Assembly (NCBI RefSeq): GCF_016464625.1
Contig: NZ_JAEAGO010000001.1
Coordinates: 682,001-746,000 of the forward strand
DNA: 64,000 nucleotides
Source of the DNA: Penaeicola halotolerans
GTDB lineage: Bacteria; Bacteroidota; Bacteroidia; Cytophagales; Cyclobacteriaceae
Direction of reading: 5' to 3'
The translations under genes and the position numbers were made by a program. This document shows positions 35,120-44,076 of this stretch, piece by piece. How positions within the stretch are numbered: position 1 is the stretch's first letter; each line of letters begins with the position of its first letter. The notes beneath the pieces are model-generated. The model saw only the letters and a list, made by a program, of their open reading frames with translations. It searched no databases and was not told the DNA's origin.

Positions 35120-37537
35120 TTAAAAATTTATCTCTCTAAAATACTTATCAACACGGATTGAAAGCTGTCGGTCTCGATTTTTTGAAACCGCTACTTGTTC
35201 ACCATCTACTACCACATGCTGTAAAGTCAAAGGAAAGCCATGCAAGATCAGTTCATACTGCTGATAGCAAGTCTCAAAATCTCCTTGAGCCAGTTGCTTT
35301 AGTGATGCTTTGTCTTGGACAAAGGTTTTTATACACTGAGCACCCGTCTGATAGTCTAGCGTCTTTCCATCATCTTCATATAGAAATGATTTTACAGTAT
35401 CTGCTCCATGATACACGTGAAGGGTCAGGGTGTCAAAGGCAAACTCATCTGTATACTGCATCACAGGCTGCATCGGGATGACCGCACCAGCACGTACAAA
35501 AAGCGGTATCTCATGCAAAGGAGTAGGAACAGTATGCTCTTGTTTGCCAGCAAATACCTTATCTGACCAGAAGTGATACCAAGTACCTTTCGTGAAGTAC
35601 ATCTGTCTTTCTGAGATACCTTCTGTAGAGACTGGACATACAAGCAGGTGATCTCCCATCATAAATTCCTCCTCACGATAGTAGGTTTCCTCATCACTTT
35701 GGTCTTCCATATGAAGTGATCTCAACATAGGCGTCCCGATAGTGGCATGCTGCCAGAAGCTCGTATAGATATAAGGCAGAAGCTCATATCTAAACTCTAT
35801 AAATCTCTTAATATTGGCCAAATAGGTCTTTTCAAATACCCACGGCTCCTTGTCACCATGATCTCCCGAAGAGTGTGTTCTAAAGAATGGATGAAAGACA
35901 GCCATCTGTATCCATCTCGTGTAGAGTTCTCCACTTGGCGAACCGATAAAGCCTCCCACATCAGAACCTACAAATGAGACTCCCGAAGCAGCTAAGCGCT
36001 GACATTGTACATTAGCAATCTGTAGGTGTTCCCACGTGGCCATATTGTCCCCAGTCCATGCCGAACTGTAGCGCTGTATACCAGCATAGGCAGATCGGGT
36101 AATGGTAAAAGCACGTTCATTACCTTTGAAATGCTGCTGCCCTTCATGCGTAGCACGTGCCATTTGCATCCCATAGACATTGTGTCCTTTACGGTGACTA
36201 CAAGGATGCCCATCATAGTTGTGGCGAATATCTCTAGGAAAAGTCCCTGTCTCGAATACCGCAGGCTCATTCATGTCATTCCATACACCAGCGACACCAT
36301 CTTTCATCAAGCCTTCGAACAAACCTGCCCACCATTTTCTAGCATTAGGATTAGTGAAGTCAGGAAAGTGACATGGTCCTGGCCACACACTACCGACAAA
36401 TTTCGCACCGTCCATGCGCTTGCAGAAGTAGTCATAGTGCATGCCCTGCTGATAGACTTTATAGTGCTTGTCGATCTTGATCCCTGGATCGATGATCACG
36501 ATAGACTTGAAGCCGTCTGCTTTCAGATCACTAATCATTTTCTGTGGATCAGGAAATCTCGTATGATCCCAAGTAAAGCAGCGATAGCCATCCATATAGT
36601 CAATGTCCAAATGGATCACATCACAAGGGATTTTCAAGTCTCTAAAGGTCTTAGCCAGTTTGCGTACATTAGACTCAGGATAATAACTCCACTTACTCTG
36701 ATGGTAGCCTAGCGACCACTTAGGAGGGAGTTGAGGCTTGCCTGTTAGCATCGCATACTGCTGCGTGACACTGAGTAACTCTGGACCATAGATGAAGTAG
36801 TAGCGCATCTCACCACCTTGAGCCCAGTAACTCACAGCCTCTGGACGCTCATGACCAAAGTCAAAAAAGGTCCTAAAACTATTGTCTAGAAAGATCCCAA
36901 AGCCTACTTGCTTCCTCAGAGAAAGAAAAAATGGAATGTTTTTATAGACTGGATCTGTGTCATTACCATAGCCATAACAGTCAGTACCCCAAAGTTCTCT
37001 GCGCGAACCTTTGAGATTAAGCCTTCCCGTTTTATCTCCAAGACCAAAATACTGTGCATCCTCATCTGATTTGATGGTCGAGATGACCACATTCCCTCCA
37101 AAGCGATTTTCATTTTTCCAATGATAGCCTTTTTCATCCTCCATGATGACCCCACCGTGCAGGTTAGTGATCTTGATACCAAAGTCTGCTTTGCTGATAA
37201 AACACTTCAAAACAGCAGTGCTGATACACACGCTATCCTCTAACTCGCTCAATTCCCAAAGTGTAGGGGCAGGATCAAAGGCGGGATCTATGGCATAGGA
37301 AAAATCATCTTCAAAATAGCCATCATTGGCATATCTGAATTTTAAGATAGTTGGCGTGATGATGCTGATTTCCAACACACTGTTGGCTGCATAGAGAATA
37401 ACATGCTTAAATTTTCGCTCCCAAGAGATCAGCTGACCTGGATAAAACTCCTCTTCCTGATGCCCCTGAAACTTTTCTATATAATTACCCTCGAAAGTAT
37501 TGTCTTTACCTTCTAAGTTTTCTTTTACTTCTTCCAT
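35120..37537 (-). CDS. GH31 alpha-glucosidase
   Basis: 805 residues. GH31 landmarks: FYGLGDKTG-like QYFGLGDKTG, IPCDVIHLDIDYMDGY, the nucleophile Asp in GVWNDMNEPAVFETG, the acid Asp in SSAWTGDNMATW and FVGSDVGGF. A beta-sandwich N-domain precedes the barrel and C-terminal beta-domains follow. No signal peptide is seen (it starts MEEVKENLEGKDNTF), so it should act inside the cell and release glucose from alpha-glucans. It is on the minus strand 134 bp upstream of the GT4/GH57-like pair. Confidence 0.93.
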   Translation of the reverse strand: MEEVKENLEGKDNTFEGNYIEKFQGHQEEEFYPGQLISWERKFKHVILYAANSVLEISIITPTILKFRYANDGYFEDDFSYAIDPAFDPAPTLWELSELEDSVCISTAVLKCFISKADFGIKITNLHGGVIMEDEKGYHWKNENRFGGNVVISTIKSDEDAQYFGLGDKTGRLNLKGSRRELWGTDCYGYGNDTDPVYKNIPFFLSLRKQVGFGIFLDNSFRTFFDFGHERPEAVSYWAQGGEMRYYFIYGPELLSVTQQYAMLTGKPQLPPKWSLGYHQSKWSYYPESNVRKLAKTFRDLKIPCDVIHLDIDYMDGYRCFTWDHTRFPDPQKMISDLKADGFKSIVIIDPGIKIDKHYKVYQQGMHYDYFCKRMDGAKFVGSVWPGPCHFPDFTNPNARKWWAGLFEGLMKDGVAGVWNDMNEPAVFETGTFPRDIRHNYDGHPCSHRKGHNVYGMQMARATHEGQQHFKGNERAFTITRSAYAGIQRYSSAWTGDNMATWEHLQIANVQCQRLAASGVSFVGSDVGGFIGSPSGELYTRWIQMAVFHPFFRTHSSGDHGDKEPWVFEKTYLANIKRFIEFRYELLPYIYTSFWQHATIGTPMLRSLHMEDQSDEETYYREEEFMMGDHLLVCPVSTEGISERQMYFTKGTWYHFWSDKVFAGKQEHTVPTPLHEIPLFVRAGAVIPMQPVMQYTDEFAFDTLTLHVYHGADTVKSFLYEDDGKTLDYQTGAQCIKTFVQDKASLKQLAQGDFETCYQQYELILHGFPLTLQHVVVDGEQVAVSKNRDRQLSIRVDKYFREINF

Positions 37538-37770
37538 AAGTGTTTAAAGGTTTGAATGCGTAGCCAAAAATAAGCGAATAGCCTTTTGGAACAAATGGTA
37601 AATTAAGTGGTATTTATGAGAGGAGTGCTTTTTATCCCAATTTATTTTTGTGGAGCACCTGCTGTACCAAGCATTTTATCAGCCGTTGACAAGATTTTGA
37701 ATTTTTAACATAAAATTTAAAAGGATTACTTAAATTGAAACATCCCAAATAACGAAACGAACTCAAACCT

Positions 37771-39609
37771 ATGAAGCAAGCGACCAATGAGATGACCTCA
37801 CAAACGATCCTGACAGAAGTAGCTTGGGAAGTTTGTAATCAAGTAGGAGGTATCTACACTGTCATCCGATCTAAAGTGCCTGTAATGGTCAACAAATGGA
37901 CTAATAACTATCTCCTCTTAGGTCCTTACTTCCAACAAGAAGCAGCTACTGATTTTGAGGAAGATGATCTGAACTCACCTGTTATACAAAAAGCCATAGA
38001 GGCCTGTCGTGCTAAAGGCTTAGACATCAAAAGTGGTTATTGGCTCGTATCTGGACGACCGCAGACAATCCTTTTCAACCACAAAGCCGCCATGCATGAG
38101 CTAGGCAATATCAAGTATTTCTACTGGCAAAATCATGGCATAGATTTCAAAAAACATGATCCACTCATGGATGAGGTCTTGTCCTTTGGCTATATGGTCT
38201 ATCAGTTCATCAGTGAACTGACGCGCTATGCCCTAGAACAGGATCTACACACGCTAGCGCACTTTCATGAATGGATGGCAGGTACAGCTATCCCTGACAT
38301 CCGCAAGCACCAGATACCTGTCAAGACAGTCTTTACCACTCATGCCACTTTGCTAGGTCGATACTTAGCCATGAATGACCCGAATTTCTACAATAACCTA
38401 CCTTTTTACAACTGGGAAAAAGAAGCCCAAAACTTCAATATCGAAGCCAATGTCAAGCTAGAGAGAGCCTGTGTCCATGGCTCCCATGTCTTTACGACCG
38501 TCAGTGAGGTCACAGGGAGAGAATGTACACATTTGCTTGGGAGAAGCGCAGACAAAATTTTACCAAATGGCTTGAATATCGAGCGTTTTGCAGTCATCCA
38601 TGAAGTCCAAAACCTACACCATAAGTACAAAAATATGGTAGAGCAGTTTGTGATGGGACACTTCTTTCACAGCTATTCTTTTGACCTGAACAACACACTT
38701 TACTTCTTCACTTCAGGACGCTTTGAATTTCTCAACAAAGGCTATGATGTCACGCTAGAAGCCCTAGCTAGACTCAACCATCGCCTCAAAGAAGCCAATT
38801 CGCCCTTGACTATCGTGATGTTTTTCATCACTAAGCAACCTACGCATTCGATCAATCCACAAGTGCTGAACTCAAGAGCTATGCTAGGTAAGATCCAAAC
38901 TAATGTAGATGCGATGGTAGAGCAGATCAAAAAGCGACTCTTTAGGCATGCGGCCTCTAATGTCAACAAGCCTAAAGTCCCAGATCTCAATGAAATGATC
39001 GATGACTACTGGAGACTGCGCCACCGCAGGACAGTACAGTCATGGAAGTCTGACCAACTACCCGCTGTCGTGACACACAATCTGGTAGATGATCAAAACG
39101 ATCCCGTACTCAATTTCCTCCGAAAGGCCAACCTTGTCAATCACAAAGAGGATCGTGTAAAAATTGTCTATCATCCAGACTTTATCTCTTCGACCAACCC
39201 GCTCTTTGGGATGGAGTATGATGATTTCGTGAGGGCATGTCACTTGGGCGTATTTCCGAGCTACTATGAGCCATGGGGCTATACACCGATCGAGTGCCTA
39301 GCGCGTGGGGTGGCAGCAGTGACTTCTGACCTTTCAGGCTTTGGTGCTTACATGAAAAATGTACCTATAGGAGATGAAGAACATGGTATCTACGTACTCA
39401 ATCGCGCCAACAAAACATTTGATGAGGCGGCCGAGGCACTGACCAATACCATGATGAGCTTCTTACAGCGTACAAGTAGGATGCGCATAGACATGAGAAA
39501 TAAATCAGAAGACCTCTCTGAGGAGTTTGATTGGAAAAATCTCTACAGCGCTTATGAAGGAGCCTATATCGCTGCCTTAGAGCCATTGGGTATATTTTCT
39601 AAAGCTTAA
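37771..39609 (+). CDS. Glycogen synthase, GT3 (eukaryote-like) family
   Basis: 612 residues. The start of the conserved part, EVAWEVCNQVGGIYTVIRSK, is the GT3 glycogen synthase signature. FHEWMAGTAIPDIRK, FTTHATLLGRYLAMND and the catalytic Glu motif SYYEPWGYTPIECLARGVAAVTSDLSGFG (about 495-525) follow. GT3 enzymes extend alpha-1,4-glucan from UDP-glucose and occur in animals, fungi and some Bacteroidota, in place of the ADP-glucose-using GlgA. The gene is divergent from GH31 across a 233-bp gap that likely holds promoters for both. Confidence 0.93.
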   Translation: MKQATNEMTSQTILTEVAWEVCNQVGGIYTVIRSKVPVMVNKWTNNYLLLGPYFQQEAATDFEEDDLNSPVIQKAIEACRAKGLDIKSGYWLVSGRPQTILFNHKAAMHELGNIKYFYWQNHGIDFKKHDPLMDEVLSFGYMVYQFISELTRYALEQDLHTLAHFHEWMAGTAIPDIRKHQIPVKTVFTTHATLLGRYLAMNDPNFYNNLPFYNWEKEAQNFNIEANVKLERACVHGSHVFTTVSEVTGRECTHLLGRSADKILPNGLNIERFAVIHEVQNLHHKYKNMVEQFVMGHFFHSYSFDLNNTLYFFTSGRFEFLNKGYDVTLEALARLNHRLKEANSPLTIVMFFITKQPTHSINPQVLNSRAMLGKIQTNVDAMVEQIKKRLFRHAASNVNKPKVPDLNEMIDDYWRLRHRRTVQSWKSDQLPAVVTHNLVDDQNDPVLNFLRKANLVNHKEDRVKIVYHPDFISSTNPLFGMEYDDFVRACHLGVFPSYYEPWGYTPIECLARGVAAVTSDLSGFGAYMKNVPIGDEEHGIYVLNRANKTFDEAAEALTNTMMSFLQRTSRMRIDMRNKSEDLSEEFDWKNLYSAYEGAYIAALEPLGIFSKA

Positions 39610-39621
39610 TTGACCAAGACC

Positions 39622-41145
39622 ATGACACTGACCCCAAAGCATCGAGATAAAATCCAAGCTGCCGGTAAAAACTTGGCGCTTATCGAGCAACAAATCCAGC
39701 ATTTTATCTCGGATTTCCCTCCTATGAACATCCTCAAGCCTGCACGCATTGGGGAAGGTATCTTCAAGACGACCGAAGCAGGAGAGGAGACACTGATTAG
39801 CTATTATGACAGCCAATCAAAGAGCAAGGACATCGTCAAGTTCGTTCCAGCAAGTGGAGCCGCCAGCAGGATGTTTAAGGACCTTTTTGCCTTTTTGGAA
39901 GAAGAAAATGGCACACTAGACAAGCATCCTGCTGTGTCTAAATTCATACAGCAGATCAAAAACTTCGCTTTTTACGAAGCATTAGACCAAGTCTTGAATC
40001 AAAAAGGAATGAGCCTTCAAGCGGCCCTCGAGCAAAAGAATTACAAAGGCATCTTATCAGCGCTTCTGCTACAGGATGGTTTAAATTATGGTGCACTCCC
40101 AAAAGCACTTTTGGCCTTTCATCAACAAGGATCGGATGTTTATACGCCTATTCATGAGCATTTTAGTGAAGGAATGGCCTATGCAGTGGGTAAAGACAAC
40201 CGTGTGAAAATACACTTCACTGTGACACCAGAGCATCAAGCGCTTTTCGAAAAGCTAGTAAATCAACTGATAGATACCTATAAAAAGAATAGTGTCCATC
40301 ACTTTGAGGTGAGCTTTTCCCAGCAAAAGCCCGAAACAGATACCATAGCCGTCAATGCGGACAATACACCCTTTATCGAAGCTGATGGAAGTCTGCTCTT
40401 CAGACCTGCGGGACATGGCGCTTTACTAGAAAACCTCAATGACATAGAGGCAGATATCATCTTCATCAAAAACATAGACAATGTCGTCCCCGAGAGGATA
40501 AGAGCAGCTACCACACGCTACAAGAAAATCATCGGTGCAGTGCTCCTACAAGTACAAGAAAGGGTTTTTAGCTACCTACAGCAACTCACGACTGAACTGT
40601 CTGATACGGCATTCGCAGACATCACGCTGTACGCTGAGAAGGAACTCAATATCAGATTTCCTGAGCACTATGCGACTATGGACAAAAAGGCCAAGCAAGC
40701 ATGGCTCTATGAGCAACTCAATAGGCCCATTCGTGTCTGTGGCATGGTGCCAAATACTGGGGAGCCGGGTGGGGGACCTTTTTGGGTGAAGGATGAGTCA
40801 GGAAATGTATCCCTACAGATCGTAGAGACTTCCCAGATGGATCTCCAAGAACCCATCACCAAACAAGCAGTAGCAGCTTGCACGCATTTCAATCCCGTGG
40901 ATTTGGTCTGTGGGGTAAAGGACTATCAAGGAAATAAATTTGATTTGCGGAAGTATAGAGATCCCAATACAGGCTTTATCACCGAAAAGTCAAAAAATGG
41001 CAAGGTCCTGAAAGCACAGGAACTACCAGGACTATGGAATGGCGCCATGGCACATTGGATTACCCTTTTTGTAGAAGTGCCGCTGATAACCTTCAATCCC
41101 GTCAAAACAGTCAATGACCTACTCCGAGAAGAGCATCAAGGATAA
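39622..41145 (+). CDS. DUF4301 family protein
   Basis: 507 residues from the ATG at 39622; a TTG at 39610 right after the previous gene is rejected. Blocks such as FVPASGAASRMFK, HFTVTPEHQALFE, FRPAGHGALLENLN and CGMVPNTGEPGGGPFWV are typical of DUF4301. The PASGAASRM and GHGALL segments resemble the nucleotide-binding loops of sugar-phosphate nucleotidyltransferases, so a sugar-nucleotide role is plausible. It follows glycogen synthase by 12 bp and would be co-expressed with it, but no reaction is established. Confidence 0.8.
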   Translation: MTLTPKHRDKIQAAGKNLALIEQQIQHFISDFPPMNILKPARIGEGIFKTTEAGEETLISYYDSQSKSKDIVKFVPASGAASRMFKDLFAFLEEENGTLDKHPAVSKFIQQIKNFAFYEALDQVLNQKGMSLQAALEQKNYKGILSALLLQDGLNYGALPKALLAFHQQGSDVYTPIHEHFSEGMAYAVGKDNRVKIHFTVTPEHQALFEKLVNQLIDTYKKNSVHHFEVSFSQQKPETDTIAVNADNTPFIEADGSLLFRPAGHGALLENLNDIEADIIFIKNIDNVVPERIRAATTRYKKIIGAVLLQVQERVFSYLQQLTTELSDTAFADITLYAEKELNIRFPEHYATMDKKAKQAWLYEQLNRPIRVCGMVPNTGEPGGGPFWVKDESGNVSLQIVETSQMDLQEPITKQAVAACTHFNPVDLVCGVKDYQGNKFDLRKYRDPNTGFITEKSKNGKVLKAQELPGLWNGAMAHWITLFVEVPLITFNPVKTVNDLLREEHQG

Positions 41146-41150
41146 ATGAA

Positions 41151-41176
41151 AAAAGCCGAAATTGATTTCGGCTTTT
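41151..41176. terminator. Bidirectional hairpin terminator
   Basis: Perfect 11-bp stem AAAAGCCGAAA / TTTCGGCTTTT with loop TTGA, between convergent DUF4301 and DUF805 genes. Confidence 0.88.
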
Positions 41177-41180
41177 ACTT

Positions 41181-41534
41181 TTAGATAATATCTGTTTTTC
41201 GTGGATCTGGACCATATTCATTAGGGCCATCTTGACCTTTCTTATAGGCCAACCATATAAATCCAATAAAATTTAGGGGCGGTGGGATCAGTAAGTAAAG
41301 GGCATAGCGCCAATCCAATCCAATATCATGAAAACGCTTGATCGCTTGGATAAGCAAGATGACGATCGAAGCAATCAATATGGTGCCAAAAGAGTAAAAG
41401 ATCGCCCATTCATCATGCGTGTAAGCTTGCCACATCAGCATCAAGCTCAAAACATTTGTAAAATAAAAGAACAGAAATAAGACGAGATATCTCCTTCTGG
41501 TAATTCTTCCTTCTGGTTTAAATATCTGATACAT
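41181..41534 (-). CDS. DUF805 membrane protein
   Basis: 117 residues with three to four membrane segments. The pattern GRITRRRYLVLFLFFY at the N-terminus, the block IKRFHDIGLDWRYALYLLIPP and the polar C-terminal tail KKGQDGPNEYGPDPR are typical of DUF805 inner-membrane proteins. The function is unknown. It stands alone between a terminator and a stretch of about 160 bp without a gene. Confidence 0.85.
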   Translation of the reverse strand: MYQIFKPEGRITRRRYLVLFLFFYFTNVLSLMLMWQAYTHDEWAIFYSFGTILIASIVILLIQAIKRFHDIGLDWRYALYLLIPPPLNFIGFIWLAYKKGQDGPNEYGPDPRKTDII

Positions 41535-41696
41535 GTTTTATAAACCCACCCAAACAGCAAAATGTTTGAAATTCAAGGAATTTGAGGGCTTTTATCCACT
41601 CACCAAAGTCGTGAGAACGAGGTGATTTTAATATAAAAGACAAATGCCCAAGTGCTAGTCAAACTAGTCCTTGAGCAGATGCTGGTTTGGTTAAAC

Positions 41697-42104
41697 TTAT
41701 TTATTAAAAGTAGTCCTTGAGATCTCTACAACCGCAGGGTAGGTGAGTCCGGGCTGATTTTCAGCAGTGATGAATATTTCCCTACCATTGAAAGCAGTAG
41801 TCGTATTAAGTGATGCCCTTCTACCATTTTTGAAAGACAACTGTCCGATGTTTTTTGTTTCACCTTGCTCAGTTACGATCCACACACTGTAGTTATTCTT
41901 AGGAGGGTTCAGTCGCGAAGCCTCCGCAAGGTTATCTACCGTCACCTTGATATCATAATTATTGTTTTTAGTCAGTTTTTTCTCCGCGCTGATCTCAGCC
42001 GCTGGAGCGATGGTAGATACGGGAAATTTTGCCCGTGAAGTACAAGAAGAAAACAGAACAAATGCCCAAAAACTTAAAAAGGCGAAACTTTTGATAGTGC
42101 TCAT
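41697..42104 (-). CDS. Small predicted lipoprotein, unknown function
   Basis: 135 residues from the ATG at 42104 (an upstream Met at 42155 would spoil the signal peptide). Lipobox FSSC precedes a body of beta-type sequence: NNYDIKVTVDNLAEASRLNPPKNNYSVWIVTEQGETKNIGQLSF. The YSVWIVTEQG segment resembles the short beta-domains of many Bacteroidota lipoproteins. It lies just past the end of the cassette array and has no palindrome after its stop, so it is probably backbone rather than cassette. Confidence 0.7.
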   Translation of the reverse strand: MSTIKSFAFLSFWAFVLFSSCTSRAKFPVSTIAPAAEISAEKKLTKNNNYDIKVTVDNLAEASRLNPPKNNYSVWIVTEQGETKNIGQLSFKNGRRASLNTTTAFNGREIFITAENQPGLTYPAVVEISRTTFNK

Positions 42105-42277
42105 GTCAGTTACTTTAACTTGTGAAGAAGTTTTCACCACACAAAGCTCATACATTATCCAGCCTGTCTCTTACACAAGTCTAGCGAATGCTTACACATA
42201 TCACAGTTTCAATGCGCTTATGATCAGTTGGTTGAAAGTTATTGGGGATGTGGGTGAGAGGGGTAGGACGTTTTAAA

Positions 42278-42377
42278 GCTTAACGTTCGAGTAAATGTCT
42301 AAGCAGAAACTTTGATAGAAGCACTGCACTTGATTTAACCACGTCAGTCCCCATTGCGGCAAACGGCTGTTGGTGGC
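42278..42377 (-). repeat. attC-like site A, end of cassette 1 and of the array
   Basis: About 100 bp, starting 10 bp after the stop of the bPH_4-like gene. On the minus strand it begins with inverse core GCCACCAAC and ends with core GTTAAGC, a perfect GTTRRRY. One arm of the inner stem is badly eroded compared with sites B and C, while the loop keeps the shared TTTGATAGAAGCACTG and GATTTAACCA words. It marks the far end of the array. Confidence 0.62.
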
Positions 42378-42387
42378 TGGTGTTTTA

Positions 42388-42834
42388 TTATCTTATAGTG
42401 TTAAGTTCTTCATTTTGTTTCTTTTTGTACTTCACTTCAACATTTGGGTTTAGTCCTTTAATGTCATTGATAAATTCAGACTTTTGTTTTGGTGAAATTA
42501 TTGCTGAGTCAAATTTTCCATAATTAATTTCAAGCCGATCAAGCGAGGTTGCAGGGGAACTAAGTGGATTGTTTGTTTCCGTAATCTTTTTTATTGATTT
42601 AATGTCAATAATTTTATTGTAAAGAAAACCACACTTTACTGTTAGTTTGTCGCCATCTATTGTATATTTTGTTGTCATAAACATATGCAAAACAAAAAAA
42701 ATTACAGGCAAAAGAATTACGATTCCTATCCAACTTGGTTCTTCATTCAAAGTCAAAAATAAAACTGTCCCGAATATTAGCACAAGTGGCATTACTAATT
42801 CAATTCCGATTTTTGATTTATATATTTTCTTCAT
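42388..42834 (-). CDS. Membrane protein with bPH_4-like (DUF1200) PH domain, cassette 1
   Basis: 148 residues. Two N-terminal membrane helices (about 10-28 and 35-52) are followed by a small beta domain: YTIDGDKLTVKCGFLYNKIIDIKSIKKITET...SLDRLEINYGKFDSAIISPKQKSEFI, which matches the bacterial PH-like bPH_4 family. The function of such proteins is unknown. The stop lies 10 bp from attC-like site A. The AT-rich composition and many poly-T stretches differ somewhat from the neighbouring chromosome. Confidence 0.78.
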   Translation of the reverse strand: MKKIYKSKIGIELVMPLVLIFGTVLFLTLNEEPSWIGIVILLPVIFFVLHMFMTTKYTIDGDKLTVKCGFLYNKIIDIKSIKKITETNNPLSSPATSLDRLEINYGKFDSAIISPKQKSEFINDIKGLNPNVEVKYKKKQNEELNTIR

Positions 42835-42959
42835 TTTCGTATGTTATTTTTTGTTTATAGGTTAGTCTTTCTTCTAGGTTATTTTATAATCAATGTCCTG
42901 TTTCTCTTCATTTGTATCTTATTACCAATACTTCCTTTGAGGGATCGTCTGTTACACTT

Positions 42960-43096
42960 GCCACCAACGTTTTCGGGGTTGGCGAAGGTGGCGATTTTAA
43001 CCACAAATGTTGATGCGGAGAACCAAACTTTGATTAACCACAAATGTGTCTGCGGAGCACTGAACCCGCTTTTTTGCCAAACGCCTGTTATGCACC
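42960..43096 (-). repeat. attC-like site B, end of cassette 2
   Basis: About 137 bp. Minus-strand inverse core GGTGCATAAC and 3' core GTTGGTGGC. Stem arms lie at 42974-42993 and 43065-43085 (GTTTGGCAAAAAA against TTGGCGAAGG with G-T pairs). The loop contains a word TTAACCACAAATGT twice, each followed by a GCGGAG word, as if a piece of about 45 bp was duplicated. It begins 11 bp after the stop of the 191-residue gene. Confidence 0.78.
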
Positions 43097-43106
43097 GTTT
43101 TTTGTT

Positions 43107-43682
43107 TCACCATATTTTCCAACAAGGTTTAGCATTTTTAATGTCGTATTTGTGATAGCTGCCACCTGTCAAAGACCGTGTGTCAAGGTCATAAGTAAAT
43201 TGAACCCACTCGTCAGCATCGTGCATTGGGTCATAAGAAAGTCCTGATACCAAATTATCCTCAACTTTAATTTCAGCTAATCCGTCCCACGAAATTCTTT
43301 CTGTATCCCAATGTGTTCCGTCAGGTTCAATAATTGACAGGTCGGTTTGGTCTTGCAAAATAATTCTGTCTTTGCTCGCTTTAAAAATGCCTGAATAGCC
43401 AACTCCAAAAACTTTAATAGGCTTTGTGTCATCTGGGTTCATTATGTAACAAGTCCCGCATGCTATAACCAACAAGTTCGGAGTTTTGTCAAACTCTATT
43501 ATTTTTTTTAAGTCTGTCCAACCCGGTTGAAAGTTTGCAACCCATTCAGTTCCGTCTGTTTTGTAAAAGCGAACAGGAAATCCTTCGGAATAGAAGGGTT
43601 CTCCATTCTCGGTTACAGGAACATACATCGGCCCATAAGTTGGCAAAGCGTTTAATATTTCGTGTCGTTTTTCTGTCGTCAC
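43107..43682 (-). CDS. Unknown soluble protein, cassette 2
   Basis: 191 residues, no signal peptide or membrane helix. It starts at a GTG (43682); the frame is closed by a stop seven codons upstream and has no ATG between. It is rich in aromatic and acidic residues and ends with a patterned stretch: THWDTERISWDGLAEIKV, LSYDPMHDADEWVQFTYDL, TRSLTGGSYHKYD. The repeated short strands suggest a small beta-propeller or a beta-sandwich. I recognise no named family. As the single gene of a cassette it could be an accessory or immunity-type function, which is a guess. Confidence 0.72.
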   Translation of the reverse strand: MTTEKRHEILNALPTYGPMYVPVTENGEPFYSEGFPVRFYKTDGTEWVANFQPGWTDLKKIIEFDKTPNLLVIACGTCYIMNPDDTKPIKVFGVGYSGIFKASKDRIILQDQTDLSIIEPDGTHWDTERISWDGLAEIKVEDNLVSGLSYDPMHDADEWVQFTYDLDTRSLTGGSYHKYDIKNAKPCWKIW

Positions 43683-43710
43683 TTTGTCTTGAATTGGGTT
43701 GTCCTAAAAT

Positions 43711-43846
43711 GGTGCCTAACGTTTTGCGGCTTGGCGAAGGTGGCGATTTAACCACAAATGTTCATACGAAGCACACACTTCAAATTTACGAAAAACTGTC
43801 ATACGAAGCACTGAACCGCCACTTTTGCCAAACCGCTGTTAGTGGC
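43711..43846 (-). repeat. attC-like site C, end of cassette 3
   Basis: About 136 bp and the best-preserved site. Outer cores on the minus strand: GCCACTAAC and GTTAGGCACC, the latter a perfect GTTRRRY. The 20-nt arms at 43726-43745 and 43817-43836 pair at 17 of 20 positions, with the exceptions being G-T pairs. The loop shares ATTTAACCACAAATGTT and GAAGCACTGAACC words with sites A and B. It starts 23 bp after the stop of the GDCCVxC gene. Confidence 0.82.
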
Positions 43847-43869
43847 TGGGCTTCTTTGTTTTCCGTCTG

Positions 43870-44076
43870 TCAGCAACATTTTTTGTCCTGCTGAATTGGT
43901 GGACAAGCAACACTTCCGTAGCTACAATAAACACAGCAGTCGCCTTGTTTTGGTTTTAGAACTTGTTTGCATTTTTCACATTCGTAAAAATATTGGCAAG
44001 CGTCTGTCGGCATAGTTTCTTCTTTCTTATGTCCACATTCAGGGCAAGTGATAGTTGATTGCAGGATTATGTTCAT
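43870..44076 (-). CDS. GDCCVxC-domain protein, cassette 3 second gene
   Basis: 68 residues with eleven cysteines: CPECGHKKEE, CEKCKQ, GDCCVYC and a terminal KKCC. The QGDCCVYCSYGSVACPP stretch is the defining GDCCVxC motif. These small proteins are habitually encoded beside MerT/MerTP genes in Bacteroidota and probably bind Hg(II) or another soft metal in the cytoplasm. The start codon overlaps the merTP stop by 4 bp, so the two are translationally coupled. Confidence 0.88.
   Translation of the reverse strand: MNIILQSTITCPECGHKKEETMPTDACQYFYECEKCKQVLKPKQGDCCVYCSYGSVACPPIQQDKKCC

Noticed and set aside
36026-36712. A 228-codon plus-strand frame opposite the GH31 gene
   Set aside because: It is fully inside a GH31 gene with intact catalytic motifs and shows no motif of its own.
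42841-43155. Plus-strand open frames between cassettes 1 and 2 (also 43044-43247 and 43535-43894)
   Set aside because: They run through attC-like palindromes and opposite to real cassette genes; composition and lack of motifs mark them as shadows.
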